NCBI GenBank assembly: GCA_945877365.1
Contig: CAMCRV010000006.1
Location: 1 to 64,000, forward strand
Reading direction: 5' to 3'
Length of the DNA stretch: 64,000 nt
Source of the DNA: an uncultured Clostridia bacterium
GTDB lineage: Bacteria; Bacillota; Clostridia; Oscillospirales; Oscillospiraceae
This document shows positions 17,258-26,670 of this stretch, piece after piece (position 1 is the first letter of the stretch; each line of letters begins with the position of its first letter). The position numbers and the translations under genes are program-made. The notes beneath the pieces were generated by a model that saw only the letters and a list, made by a program, of their open reading frames with translations, was not told the DNA's origin and ran no database searches.

Positions 17258-18274
17258 TTACCAGTTGAAACGATATACCGTTTCGCTGTGGTATTTTTCT
17301 CCTGTCCTGGTGATGGGCTGAGGCCAGTCGCTGTGGTGCAGGGCATCGGGGTAGAACTGGGTTTCCAGCGCAATGCCGCTGCGCTTGCCGTAGACTGTGC
17401 CGCCCTTGCCGATTTCCTGCAGAAAGTTGCCGGAATAGAACTGAATACCGGGACAATCGGTGTATACGGACATGGATCTGCCGGAGTCGGGGTCCAGCAG
17501 GGTGGCGCAGGGATTGCAGAAGACCTCCCAGTTATGGTCGTATCCGCCCTGAAGGTGCAGCGGCTCATAATCGGCATCGATATCCTGACAGATGGCCTTG
17601 GGGCGGCGGAAGTCCATGGGGGTGCCCTCCACGCTTCGGAGCTCTCCCGTGGGGATGTTGGCGGCATCGTCCGGGTTGAAGAACCGGCCGGGAAGGGTCA
17701 GCACCTGACGGATGGCTTTTTCGGTGTTCTGATGGCCGGAGAGGTTAAAGTAGCTGTGGTTGGTGAAATTGAAAACCGTGTCGGCATCCGAAACGGCATC
17801 ATACACGATGTGCAGCCCACCGGAATTGTCCAGAGAATATGTCACCTGAATCTGGGCATTGCCCGGAAAGCCCTGATCCAGATGGGGGCTGTCAAGGGAC
17901 AATGTGACGGCATTTTCCTGATGGCTGACCAGTGTCCACAGCCGCTGATGGTAGAAATCAGGGCCGGAATGCAGGTTGTTTCCACCCTCGTTGGGAGTCA
18001 TGGGATAGACCCTGCCCCCCAGGGAAAAGGATGCGCCCTGAATCCGGTTGGCGTTGCGACCCACGGTGGCACCCAGACAGGCATTGCCGGTTCGGTAGCC
18101 ATCGCAGCTTTCATAGCCCAGAACCACATCCGCCAGCTTACCGGCACGGTCGGGAACCAGCAGCCGCACCAGAGCGGCACCGTAATTTGTGATGGCAGCG
18201 GTGATTGAGCCACAGGATATTGTGTACAGAGATGCTTCTTCGCCATTGGGAAGAATGCCGAAAGATTGTATCAT
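17258..18274 (-). CDS. galM: Aldose 1-epimerase (mutarotase)
   Basis: 338 residues, full length. Interconverts alpha and beta anomers of galactose or other aldoses. The conserved GRNANRI, NEGGNNLHSG (catalytic-site His) and FNFTNHSYFNLSG motifs are visible, and the late GIALETQFYPDALHHSDWPQ carries the catalytic Glu and the substrate-contacting His. No sugar operon partner adjoins. Confidence 0.92.
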   Translation of the reverse strand: MIQSFGILPNGEEASLYTISCGSITAAITNYGAALVRLLVPDRAGKLADVVLGYESCDGYRTGNACLGATVGRNANRIQGASFSLGGRVYPMTPNEGGNNLHSGPDFYHQRLWTLVSHQENAVTLSLDSPHLDQGFPGNAQIQVTYSLDNSGGLHIVYDAVSDADTVFNFTNHSYFNLSGHQNTEKAIRQVLTLPGRFFNPDDAANIPTGELRSVEGTPMDFRRPKAICQDIDADYEPLHLQGGYDHNWEVFCNPCATLLDPDSGRSMSVYTDCPGIQFYSGNFLQEIGKGGTVYGKRSGIALETQFYPDALHHSDWPQPITRTGEKYHSETVYRFNW

Positions 18275-18469
18275 GGTCAGAACTCCTTCTATTTTTCTCG
18301 GGGGAAAGACGGAAATTATGTTAATACAGCGCGGGCTGATTATACTATATTCCCGTCAGAATTTCAATTCTTTCTTTCCCGCGGCTCCGGAAAGGGATAA
18401 CTTTTGCCGGGAAATGAGAGAGACGGGAGGCTCCCGAAAAATGGCATTTTTTGCGGTTGAAAAATGAAA

Positions 18470-18517
18470 AAACTATATTTTGTGCTTTACGCTTGACAAA
18501 ACCACAATATATAGTAT
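18470..18517 (+). promoter_or_regulatory. Two NrdR boxes upstream of nrdD
   Basis: Box 1 (18470-18485) has core CTATATTTTG, and box 2 (18502-18517) has core CAATATATAG. They fit the NrdR core C-W-A-T-A-T-A-T-W-G at 9 and 10 of 10 positions. They are 32 bp apart, about three helical turns, the usual spacing. Box 2 overlaps the promoter spacer, so NrdR would repress when dATP/ATP is high. Confidence 0.75.
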
Positions 18518-18522
18518 ATAAT
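18493..18522 (+). promoter_or_regulatory. Consensus promoter of nrdD
   Basis: TTGACA (18493-18498) and TATAAT (18517-18522), 18-base spacer. Confidence 0.8.
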
Positions 18523-18576
18523 GTGTCTTGCACGGGCAGCAGACCCGTAGCCCGCGCATAAGGAGGAATCCCCAAT

Positions 18577-20754
18577 ATGAAGATTATCAAGCGCAATGGT
18601 GCAGAGGCTGTTTTTGACATTCAGAAGATTGTCAACGCCGTGACCAAGGCCAATGAGGCCGTAGATGAAAAGGTTCGCATGACACCCCTGCAGATCCAGC
18701 GTATCTCCCAGAGCGTCCAGATTTCCTGTGAGGAGATGGGGCGCAGCCCTTCTGTGGAAGAGATCCAGGATCTGGTGGAGAAGGCCATCATGGCACATGG
18801 CGCCTTTGAGGTGGCCAAGGTTTACATCACCTACCGCTATGTCCGCAGCCTGCTGCGGCAGTCCAACACCACCGATGATCGCATTCTCAGCCTGATCGAG
18901 TGCAACAACGAGGAGGTCAAGCAGGAGAACGCCAACAAGAACCCCACCATCAATGCAGTCCAGCGTGACTACATGGCAGGTGAGGTCTCCAAGGATATCA
19001 CCCGCCGGATTCTGCTGCCCAAGGATATTGTGGATGCCCACGAGGCCGGCATTATCCACTTCCACGATTCCGACTACTATGCCCAGCATATGCACAACTG
19101 TGACCTGGTGAATCTGGAGGATATGCTCCAGAACGGCACCGTCATTTCCGGTACCCTCATTGAAAAGCCCCATTCCTTCTCCACCGCCTGCAACATCGCC
19201 ACTCAGATCATTGCACAGGTGGCCTCCAACCAGTACGGCGGTCAGTCCATCAGCCTGACCCACCTGGCTCCCTTCGTTCAGATCAGCAGGGAGAAGATCC
19301 GCAAGACCGTGGAGCGGGAGATGGAGGTCTTCGGCATTCAGGCCACGGAGGAATCCATCAACGAGGTGGTGGAAGCCCGCCTGCGGGAGGAAGTCCGCCG
19401 GGGCGTTCAGACCATCCAGTATCAGGTAGTGACCCTGATGACCACCAACGGACAGGCTCCTTTCATTACCGTGTTCATGTATCTGAATGAAGCTCGGAGT
19501 GAGCAGGAGAAAAAAGATCTGGCCATGATCATTGAGGAGACTCTGCGCCAGCGCTATGAGGGCGTGAAGAATGAGAAGGGCGTGTGGATTACCCCGGCCT
19601 TCCCCAAGCTGATCTATGTGCTGGAGGAGGACAATGTCCGGGAGGGAACCCCCTACTGGTATCTCACCAGACTGGCTGCCCAGTGCACCGCCAAGCGGAT
19701 GGTGCCTGACTATATCAGCGAGAAGAAGATGCTGGAGCTGAAGGTGGACAAGAACGGCGAAGGCCATTGCTATACCTGCATGGGCTGCCGCTCCTTCCTG
19801 ACCCCCTATGTGGATCCCGAAACGAATCAGCCCAAGTACTACGGCCGGTTCAATCAGGGCGTGGTCACCATCAATCTGGTGGATGTGGCGCTGTCCTCCG
19901 GCAGAGATATGGACAAGTTCTGGCAGATCTTCGACGAGCGTCTGGACCTGTGCTACCGGGCTCTGCTGTGCCGCCATGAGCGGCTGAAGGGCACCCTGTC
20001 CGATGCTGCCCCCATTCTGTGGCAGTACGGCGCACTGGCCAGACTGCCCAAGGGAGAGCCGATTGACAAGCTCCTCTACGGCGGCTATTCCACCATTTCT
20101 CTGGGCTACGCCGGCCTCTATGAGTGCGTGAAGTACATGACCGGCAAGTCCCACACCGATGACGAAGCCAAGCCCTTTGCTCTGGGGGTTATGCAGCACA
20201 TGAACGATGCCTGCAAGACCTGGAAGGCAAAGCACAACATTGACTTCTCCCTCTACGGAACGCCCTTGGAATCCACCACCTATAAGTTTGCCAAGTGCCT
20301 GCAGAAGCGCTTCGGCATCATCCCCGGCATCACCGATAAGAACTACATTACCAATTCCTACCATGTCCATGTGTCGGAGCCCATCGATGCCTTCACCAAG
20401 CTCAGCTTCGAGGCAGAGTTCCAGCAGCTGTCTCCCGGCGGCGCCATCAGCTATGTGGAGGTGCCCAATATGCAGCAGAATCTGGACGCGGTGCTGGAGC
20501 TGATGCAGTTTATCTACGAAAACATCATGTACGCCGAGCTGAACACCAAGTCTGACTACTGCCAGTGCTGCGGCTATGACGGTGAGATTCAGATTCAGGA
20601 GGACGACGGCAAGCTGGTGTGGAAGTGCCCCCAGTGCGGCAACACCGACCAGAACAAGATGAATGTGGCCCGCCGTACCTGCGGCTACATCGGCACCCAG
20701 TACTGGAACCAGGGCAGAACCCAGGAAATCAAGGACAGAGTGCTGCATCTGTAA
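18577..20754 (+). CDS. nrdD: Anaerobic ribonucleoside-triphosphate reductase
   Basis: 725 residues. The class III enzyme makes deoxynucleotides with a glycyl radical. An N-terminal ATP cone (about 1-95) is followed by the barrel. The C-terminal zinc site uses CQCC and CPQCGN, and RRTCGYIG (699-706) carries the radical glycine, probably Gly703. Start ATG after ATAAGGAGG. The activating enzyme NrdG, commonly next door, is not in this window. Expression is probably under NrdR. Confidence 0.95.
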   Translation: MKIIKRNGAEAVFDIQKIVNAVTKANEAVDEKVRMTPLQIQRISQSVQISCEEMGRSPSVEEIQDLVEKAIMAHGAFEVAKVYITYRYVRSLLRQSNTTDDRILSLIECNNEEVKQENANKNPTINAVQRDYMAGEVSKDITRRILLPKDIVDAHEAGIIHFHDSDYYAQHMHNCDLVNLEDMLQNGTVISGTLIEKPHSFSTACNIATQIIAQVASNQYGGQSISLTHLAPFVQISREKIRKTVEREMEVFGIQATEESINEVVEARLREEVRRGVQTIQYQVVTLMTTNGQAPFITVFMYLNEARSEQEKKDLAMIIEETLRQRYEGVKNEKGVWITPAFPKLIYVLEEDNVREGTPYWYLTRLAAQCTAKRMVPDYISEKKMLELKVDKNGEGHCYTCMGCRSFLTPYVDPETNQPKYYGRFNQGVVTINLVDVALSSGRDMDKFWQIFDERLDLCYRALLCRHERLKGTLSDAAPILWQYGALARLPKGEPIDKLLYGGYSTISLGYAGLYECVKYMTGKSHTDDEAKPFALGVMQHMNDACKTWKAKHNIDFSLYGTPLESTTYKFAKCLQKRFGIIPGITDKNYITNSYHVHVSEPIDAFTKLSFEAEFQQLSPGGAISYVEVPNMQQNLDAVLELMQFIYENIMYAELNTKSDYCQCCGYDGEIQIQEDDGKLVWKCPQCGNTDQNKMNVARRTCGYIGTQYWNQGRTQEIKDRVLHL

Positions 20755-20762
20755 AATGAGAA

Positions 20763-21067
20763 ATGAGGTCATTTTCCCAAAGGGAAGATGACCTCATTTC
20801 AGACTGTCAAAAAAAGCCTCGCAGAGTTCGCTGCGCCAGCAGCGAATAGAGCCTGAATCATTTTCTGTCAGGACATGCGCCTGACAGAAAATACATCTCA
20901 GGCTGCAAGTGCGGTGCGTCGCGCAGCGAATCAAAATTAACAATTGCCAGTGGCAATTGCTCAATAATTTAGCGCGCAGCAGACTGCAAAAAACTGGCGG
21001 AAAAGCCCGAAGGGGTTTTTCGACAAGCTAAAACGAGGTCATTTTCCCAAAAGGAAGATGACCTCGT
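20763..21067. repeat. Intergenic element flanked by duplicated terminator hairpins
   Basis: A hairpin GAGGTCATTTTCCC...GAAGATGACCTC occurs at 20763-20797 and again at 21033-21067, with few differences. Each can serve as the terminator of its adjacent convergent gene (nrdD, chrA). The 235 bp between them hold more inverted repeats: ATTTTCTGTCAGG / CCTGACAGAAAAT (about 20870-20902) and CAATTGCCA / TGGCAATTG (about 20940-20960). No coding potential is seen. Confidence 0.6.
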
Positions 21068-21070
21068 TTT

Positions 21071-21625
21071 TTATATGCTGTATGCAATCACACCGGCAAC
21101 GGCGGCAATCAGAATCAGCTGAATGGGGGACAGCTTTTTGCCGAACCACTTTTTAGAGCCATACAGGATGGCTCCCAGGACAATTGTCAGAATCACGGGA
21201 CGAAGCTGGATGCCGCCGGGGGCGATGCAGTGATCCAGAATCATGTAGGCACCGGTGGCAAGGATAATACCGATGATGGCCGGGTTCAGTCCGGCAAGAA
21301 CTGCCTTCACATACCTGTTGCCACAGGCGTTTTTCAGAATGGCGGTGATCAGCAGAATCAGCAGAAAGGCAGGCAGGGCAACGGCGAAGGTGGCCAGAAA
21401 GCTGCCCAGAACACCGCCCTGGGTGCTGCCTACATAGGTGGCCAGATTGATCATGATGGGACCCGGGGTGGACTCGGACACTGCGATCATGTAGGTCAGG
21501 CTGTCGTCTGTGAGCCAGCCGTAGTCCAGTACCACCTCCCGAATCAGGGGAATGGCGGCATAGGCGCCGCCAAAGGCGAAGCAGCCCACCTTCAGAAAGC
21601 CGAGAAACAGGTCAAGATAGATCAT
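21071..21625 (-). CDS. ChrA family chromate-type transporter, second half
   Basis: 184 residues with six or so membrane helices. The signature GGAYAAIPLIREVVL and the SESTPGPIMINLATYVG motif are those of single-domain CHR proteins. Such short proteins work as pairs, and the partner is directly upstream with a 4-base overlap. The family exports chromate in some bacteria; in gut anaerobes the substrate is unknown. Confidence 0.88.
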   Translation of the reverse strand: MIYLDLFLGFLKVGCFAFGGAYAAIPLIREVVLDYGWLTDDSLTYMIAVSESTPGPIMINLATYVGSTQGGVLGSFLATFAVALPAFLLILLITAILKNACGNRYVKAVLAGLNPAIIGIILATGAYMILDHCIAPGGIQLRPVILTIVLGAILYGSKKWFGKKLSPIQLILIAAVAGVIAYSI

Positions 21626-22182
21626 TCCGCTTTCCCTCCCTTCACAAGCACAGCTGCCAGGGATGCGATACCCACAAAGAGAATCAGAGTGATGGAGGAG
21701 AAGTCGATGCTGAACAGGTCGGTCAGCAGCATGATGGCCATGCTTCCCAGCATCAGCACCTTAACCTTTGCGGTTTTGGGAAGCTTTCCGGACATCCGGA
21801 TTCCTGCATCCAGAATCAGCAGCCCCACTGCAATTTTGATGCCCTTAAAGGCGTTGGCGATGAGGGTCAGCTCCAGAAAGTTGTCCAGAAACAGGGAGAT
21901 GGAGTAGATGATCACAAAGGAGGGAAGAACCACGCCGAAGGTGGCGGCGATGGCGCCCAGCATCCCTGCGGTGTGATAGCCCACATAGGTAGCGGCGTTA
22001 ATGGCGATGGGGCCGGGGGTGGATTCGGCAATCACGGTGATCTGGAGCATCTGCTCATGGGTGATCCACTTTTTGTTCTGAACACAGCTGTCCTCGATTA
22101 CGGGAATCATGGCATAGCCTCCGCCGAAGGTAAACAGCCCGATTTTTGCGAAGGTCAAAAACAGTTCCAGAATGGGGTTCAT
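21622..22182 (-). CDS. ChrA family chromate-type transporter, first half
   Basis: 186 residues. The CHR signature is GGGYAMIPVIEDSCV and AESTPGPIAINAATYVGYHT. It pairs with the next gene (about 30% alike by eye in the signature regions) to make an antiparallel two-subunit transporter. It overlaps the YitT-like gene upstream by 4 bases. Confidence 0.88.
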   Translation of the reverse strand: MNPILELFLTFAKIGLFTFGGGYAMIPVIEDSCVQNKKWITHEQMLQITVIAESTPGPIAINAATYVGYHTAGMLGAIAATFGVVLPSFVIIYSISLFLDNFLELTLIANAFKGIKIAVGLLILDAGIRMSGKLPKTAKVKVLMLGSMAIMLLTDLFSIDFSSITLILFVGIASLAAVLVKGGKAE

Positions 22183-22802
22183 GGCAGTTCCTCCTGTCTT
22201 GGGTCGGGAAGTTTTTGAATCCAGCCGATGATCTGCCCGGAGAGGATGACGGTGAGCAGGGAATAGCCGATTCTGCGCAGGGGGATATAGCTCAGAGAGA
22301 GAGCCAGGACAATCAGGTCACTGGCAAGATAAATCCGCTGGATGGGAAGGTGAAGAATTTGGGAAAGGCTCATGGCCAGCGCATCGTCGCCGCTGGTGGC
22401 GCCCCCCACCCGGACGCAGATCCCGGCGCCGATACCGATGAACAGCGCCCCCAGAATGGAGGCCAGAAGGGGCCATTCGGCGATGCCGGGCCACAGGGGT
22501 GGGAACTGCTGGCACAGGGCGTAGGTGACGGAATATCCAAAAGCAGCCACAAGGGAGTAGCCGACAAAGGACTTGCCCAGAGTTTTCCAGCCCAGCAGGT
22601 AGCAGCTGCTGTTCAGCACAAAGCTGGTGATGGCAGGGGAGAGGCCGAACCAGTGATCCAGCAGCAGAATCAGACCGAAAATGCCGCCCTCCGTCACCCC
22701 GGACAGGGCGTGAATGTTGTACATTCCAAAGGCCTGCAGCCCGGAGGCCAGAAAGGCAAAGATACAGGAAATCGGATTGAGATTGGAAAAGAAACGGGGC
22801 AT
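22179..22802 (-). CDS. YitT/DUF161 family membrane protein
   Basis: 207 residues, five to six membrane segments. The repeats GVTEGGIFGLILLLDHWFGL and GGATSGDDALAMSLSQ are typical of YitT-type proteins, but the usual C-terminal DUF2179 domain is absent. Role unknown. Translationally coupled to the chrA pair, so it may share the substrate or regulation. Confidence 0.75.
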   Translation of the reverse strand: MPRFFSNLNPISCIFAFLASGLQAFGMYNIHALSGVTEGGIFGLILLLDHWFGLSPAITSFVLNSSCYLLGWKTLGKSFVGYSLVAAFGYSVTYALCQQFPPLWPGIAEWPLLASILGALFIGIGAGICVRVGGATSGDDALAMSLSQILHLPIQRIYLASDLIVLALSLSYIPLRRIGYSLLTVILSGQIIGWIQKLPDPRQEELP

Positions 22803-22863
22803 TTGCTGGTTTTCTCCTTGTTTTTCACATTTTTGAAAAGTATATCATGGAAAGGAGAATTCG

Positions 22864-24015
22864 TCAAGGCGTGCCATGCCGGTAGCAGATTCTGCGCCGT
22901 TCCTCCGCCCCCGGGGCCTCGGGAGCTTCCGTGCAGAACAGACCATAAAGATCGCCGCAGCGTTTTTCCAGCTCCCAATAGGGGTGGGAATCTGCCTGCC
23001 CGGGATTCCGGAAAACCCGGCTCTTTTTTGCCGTGTTTAACAGCTGCCGCCCTCTGTCGGAAAAACCCAGAATCCGGCTGTAGGGAATCTCCACGGACAG
23101 GGTTTCCCGGGTAATGCCCAGAAAGGCGCACATCACCATCCGATCCAGACGGCTTCTGGTGTAGCGCTTGGATTTAACGGCGGTGAGAATCTCCTCCAGA
23201 TTGGCCTTTTCCCGGCTGGCGTGCATCAGCTTCCGCCAGAGCCCCTCGCTGCCGTAGGGAAGGGCTTCAAATTCCCCCTCCGTCATGGTGCGCAGCCGGG
23301 TCAGGATTGCCCGCTGCCCTGCGTGAAGGCTGTGGAGCGGTGCGGAGGCGAACAGCTCCCCAATCTCCGGCGGTACATAGTCCAGCCAGCCGTTCCCCGC
23401 AAGCATCCGCTGCCGAAGGGCGGTGGCGGAGGGATTCTCCCTGTCCGGTTCGGTGGCGTGATAGCTGCCGGGACGGTGGATGGGGAAAATATCCATGGGG
23501 GAGGGCTGCTGAAAAATGGCTTTGCAGTATTCCACACCCAGAATATCGTTGGGGTTGACGAGGGCTGGAAGCCCCATAGCCTCCAGCGCCTGCTGCCGAG
23601 CGGCAGGGAAGGACAGACCCGTATCCAGCGCCTGCCGGAGCAGGGGCGGAAACGCCGGGTCGAGAAGGCACCGGGCGGTATTCACAAAAAGCTCAGGTTC
23701 CGGTGTTTCCGCGCCGAAGCACAGCACATCGCATAGCCCCTGCAGCTGCCTGACAGCCCCGGCGGCAAATCCCTCGGCGGAGGACAGAGCGCAGGTTACC
23801 GGCAGCTCCAGCACCAGATCGGCACCGCACATCAGGGCGGCCTCAGCCCGGATGGATTTGTCAAGGATCGCCGGGGCGCCCCGCTGAACAAAATTGCCGC
23901 TCATGGTGCAGACGATGGTGCAGTCCGACCCAAAAGCTTTCCGAACCAGCCGAAGCTGCCGGCAATGCCCTTTGTGGAGGGGATTGTATTCGCAGACGAT
24001 TCCTACGGTTTTCAA
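22864..24015 (-). CDS. tmcAL: tRNA(Met) cytidine acetate ligase
   Basis: 383 residues. The N-terminal nucleotidyltransferase fold has the ATP motif NPLHKGH (11-17), SGNFVQRGAPAI and DLVLELP, all diagnostic for the TmcAL/YlbM family. TmcAL makes N4-acetylcytidine at the wobble position of elongator tRNA-Met from acetate and ATP. It is divergent from ackA, which handles acetyl phosphate/acetate, a fitting neighbour. Confidence 0.88.
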   Translation of the reverse strand: MKTVGIVCEYNPLHKGHCRQLRLVRKAFGSDCTIVCTMSGNFVQRGAPAILDKSIRAEAALMCGADLVLELPVTCALSSAEGFAAGAVRQLQGLCDVLCFGAETPEPELFVNTARCLLDPAFPPLLRQALDTGLSFPAARQQALEAMGLPALVNPNDILGVEYCKAIFQQPSPMDIFPIHRPGSYHATEPDRENPSATALRQRMLAGNGWLDYVPPEIGELFASAPLHSLHAGQRAILTRLRTMTEGEFEALPYGSEGLWRKLMHASREKANLEEILTAVKSKRYTRSRLDRMVMCAFLGITRETLSVEIPYSRILGFSDRGRQLLNTAKKSRVFRNPGQADSHPYWELEKRCGDLYGLFCTEAPEAPGAEERRRICYRHGTP

Positions 24016-24057
24016 ACCTGCTCTGCCTCCTTTGCATAAAAATTTTTAATATAGGGG

Positions 24058-24086
24058 TTGTGAAATTGAGAAATATGATATATAAT
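24058..24086 (+). promoter_or_regulatory. Promoter of ackA
   Basis: TTGTGA (24058-24063) and TATAAT (24081-24086), 17-base spacer. Confidence 0.7.
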
Positions 24087-24155
24087 GGCAATAGCTATGG
24101 CAATCATACCATAAAATAACAAAAAAGAAAATATTTATTTAGGAGGCTTCCCCCA

Positions 24156-25346
24156 ATGAATGTTCTGATTATCAACGCCGGCTCCTCCAGCCTGAAGTAT
24201 CAGCTGATGAACCCCGAGACCGGCGAAGTATCCGCCAAGGGCCTGTGCGAGCGCATCTACATTGATGGCCGCCTGAACCACAATGCCAACGGCAAGAAGG
24301 TGGTTAAGGACATCCCCATGCCCACTCACTCCGAGGCTATCGAGGCTGTTCTGGATATTCTGGTTGACCCCGTGGATGGCGTCATCAAGTCCACCGATGA
24401 GATCGATGCTGTCGGTCACCGCGTCCTGCACGGCGGCATGGAGTTCTTCGACTCCTGCATCATCAACGATGATGTCATCGCTGCCATCGAGAAGTGCATC
24501 CCCCTGGGCCCCCTGCACAACCCTGCCAACCTGATGGGCATCCGCGCCTGCCAGGCTGTCATGCCCAAGACTCCCCAGGTTGCCGTGTTCGACACCGCTT
24601 TCCACATGACCATGCCTCCTGTTGCTTACCGCTACGCCATTCCCACCGAGTACTATGAGAATGACTCCATCCGCCGCTATGGCTTCCATGGCACTTCCCA
24701 CAAGTATGTCACCAAGCGCGCCATCGAGCTGATGGGCACCAAGGACATCAAGCTGGTGAACTGCCATCTGGGCAACGGCTCCTCCATGTCCGCCGTGAAG
24801 GACGGCAAGTGCCAGGATACCTCCATGGGTCTGACCCCGTTGGCCGGTGTTCCCATGGGCACCCGTTCCGGTGATCTGGACGCCGCCGTGGTTCAGTTCA
24901 TCATGAACAAGTACAACATGACCGCTGACGAGTGCCTGAATATGCTGAACAAGAAGTCCGGTGTGCTGGCTCTGTCCGGCGTTTCCTCCGACTTCCGCGA
25001 CATCGAGCAGGAGGCCGATGCAGGCAACGAGAACTGCGCTCTGGCTCTGGACAAGTTCGCCTACGAGATCCGCAAGTACATCGGCGCTTACTCCGCTGCT
25101 CTGGGCGGTCTGGACTGCCTGGTGTTCACCGCCGGTGTGGGTGAGAACTCCGCTTCCATGCGCGCCCGTATCTGCCAGGGCCTGGAGTATCTGGGTGTCA
25201 AGCTGGATCCCGAGAAGAACAACACCCGTGGCAAGGAGGCTATCATCTCCGCCGATGACTCCAAGGTCACCGTTTGGGTCATCCCCACCAACGAAGAGCT
25301 GATGATCGCTCAGGATACCGCTGAGCTGGTCAACGCTGCCAAGTAA
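24156..25346 (+). CDS. ackA: Acetate kinase
   Basis: 396 residues, full length. Converts acetyl phosphate and ADP to acetate and ATP, the last step of acetate formation from pyruvate. Motifs include the N-terminal phosphate loop NAGSSSLKYQ (7-16), GHRVLHGG, the catalytic FDTAFH, RRYGFHGTSH and VFTAGVGENS. Codon use is strongly biased, as for a highly expressed gene. Preceded by AGGAGGCTTCCCCCA and its own promoter. pta is not adjacent. Confidence 0.96.
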   Translation: MNVLIINAGSSSLKYQLMNPETGEVSAKGLCERIYIDGRLNHNANGKKVVKDIPMPTHSEAIEAVLDILVDPVDGVIKSTDEIDAVGHRVLHGGMEFFDSCIINDDVIAAIEKCIPLGPLHNPANLMGIRACQAVMPKTPQVAVFDTAFHMTMPPVAYRYAIPTEYYENDSIRRYGFHGTSHKYVTKRAIELMGTKDIKLVNCHLGNGSSMSAVKDGKCQDTSMGLTPLAGVPMGTRSGDLDAAVVQFIMNKYNMTADECLNMLNKKSGVLALSGVSSDFRDIEQEADAGNENCALALDKFAYEIRKYIGAYSAALGGLDCLVFTAGVGENSASMRARICQGLEYLGVKLDPEKNNTRGKEAIISADDSKVTVWVIPTNEELMIAQDTAELVNAAK

Positions 25347-25356
25347 GATCATTTGC

Positions 25357-25388
25357 AAAAGGGCGGAGAGAAATCTTCGCCCTTTTTC
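25357..25388 (+). terminator. Terminator of ackA
   Basis: AAAAGGGCG pairs with CGCCCTTTTT, ending in five T. Confidence 0.75.
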
Positions 25389-25413
25389 TTTGCCTGTTCA
25401 GGAGGAATGAAAA

Positions 25414-26622
25414 ATGGAATCTGTTTCTCAGCGCTTTTTGCGCTATGTTGGCTTCGATACCCAGTCGGATGAAACCTCCACTACCTGTCCCACCACGTCC
25501 AAGCAGAAGCTGCTGGGTGCGGCACTGGTGGCAGAAATGAAGGCCATGGGAATCTCTGATGCCTTTATGGATGACTTTGGCTATGTCTACGGTACGGTTC
25601 CCGGCGACCCCAGTCTGCCGGTGATCGGCCTTATTGCCCATATGGACACCTCCCCCGATGCTCCTGGCAACGACATCAAAGCCCGGATTGTGGAGTACAC
25701 CGGAGAGGATATCTGCCTGAATGGGGAAAAGGGCATTTTCCTTCGGGAGACTGACTATGAGAGCCTGGCAAACCACCACGGCAAGCATTTGATTGTCACC
25801 GACGGAACCACTCTGCTGGGGGCGGACGACAAGGCAGGCGTTGCCGAAATCCTTACCGCTGCGGAGTATCTGCTGACCAGCGGCACCCGGCACGCCACAC
25901 TGAAAATCGGCTTTACCCCGGATGAGGAGGTGGGCAGCGGCGCGGACCACTTCGATGTGGCCGCCTTCGGCGCGGATTACGCCTACACCGTGGACGGCGG
26001 CACAGTGGGGGAAATTGAGTATGAGAACTTCAATGCTGCCGGTGCCAGGGCAGTGTTCCACGGTCTGAACATCCACCCCGGCTCTGCCAAGAATAAGATG
26101 GTGAATTCCCAGCTCATTGCCATGGAATTTCAGAGTATGCTCCCGGCAAGCCAGCGGCCGGAGCACACCTGCGGCTATGAGGGCTTTTTCCACCTGACGG
26201 AGATGAAGGGCGAGGTGGAGGAAAGCCAGCTGAGCTGGATCATCCGGGATCACGATATGGAGATGTTCAACCGGAAGAAGGAATTGATGGTTTCTGTGGC
26301 GGACTTCATCAACAAAAAATACGGCGAAGGCACCGTAGAGCTGACCATCCGGGACAGCTACTTCAACATGAAGCAGTGCATTGAGCCGGTGATGTATGTG
26401 GTGGAGCGGGCTAAGCAGGCCATGGAGGCTGTGGGAATGACTGCCCGGGAGGTTCCCATCCGGGGCGGCACCGACGGCGCCCGGCTCAGCTATATGGGTC
26501 TGCCCTGTCCCAATCTGTGTACCGGCGGCGAGAACTACCACGGCCGCTTTGAGTATATCCCTGTGGAGGATATGGAGCAGTGTGTCAAAATGCTGATTCA
26601 GATTTTGACGCAGGCAGAATAA
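25414..26622 (+). CDS. pepT: Peptidase T (tripeptide aminopeptidase)
   Basis: 402 residues, M20 metallopeptidase. It removes the N-terminal residue of tripeptides in the cytoplasm. Zinc-site segments are visible: AHMDTSPD (His76, Asp78), LLGADDKAG and FTPDEEVGSG with the catalytic Glu. The last ligand His is in the C-terminal CTGGENYHGRFEYI. Ribosome-binding site caggagg. The closing hairpin at 26628-26659 is shared with the next, convergent gene. Confidence 0.94.
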   Translation: MESVSQRFLRYVGFDTQSDETSTTCPTTSKQKLLGAALVAEMKAMGISDAFMDDFGYVYGTVPGDPSLPVIGLIAHMDTSPDAPGNDIKARIVEYTGEDICLNGEKGIFLRETDYESLANHHGKHLIVTDGTTLLGADDKAGVAEILTAAEYLLTSGTRHATLKIGFTPDEEVGSGADHFDVAAFGADYAYTVDGGTVGEIEYENFNAAGARAVFHGLNIHPGSAKNKMVNSQLIAMEFQSMLPASQRPEHTCGYEGFFHLTEMKGEVEESQLSWIIRDHDMEMFNRKKELMVSVADFINKKYGEGTVELTIRDSYFNMKQCIEPVMYVVERAKQAMEAVGMTAREVPIRGGTDGARLSYMGLPCPNLCTGGENYHGRFEYIPVEDMEQCVKMLIQILTQAE

Positions 26623-26627
26623 AAGAG

Positions 26628-26659
26628 AAGCCCCATCGCCGAAAAAAGCGATGGGGCTT
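26628..26659. terminator. Shared terminator of pepT and the acidic membrane protein
   Basis: AAGCCCCATCGC (26628-26639) pairs with GCGATGGGGCTT (26648-26659) between convergent genes. Confidence 0.75.
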
Positions 26660-26670
26660 GAAAATTGATA

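Noticed and set aside
18487-20772. 761-codon open frame opposite nrdD
   Set aside because: Antisense shadow; it would cross the nrdD promoter and carries no recognisable domain.
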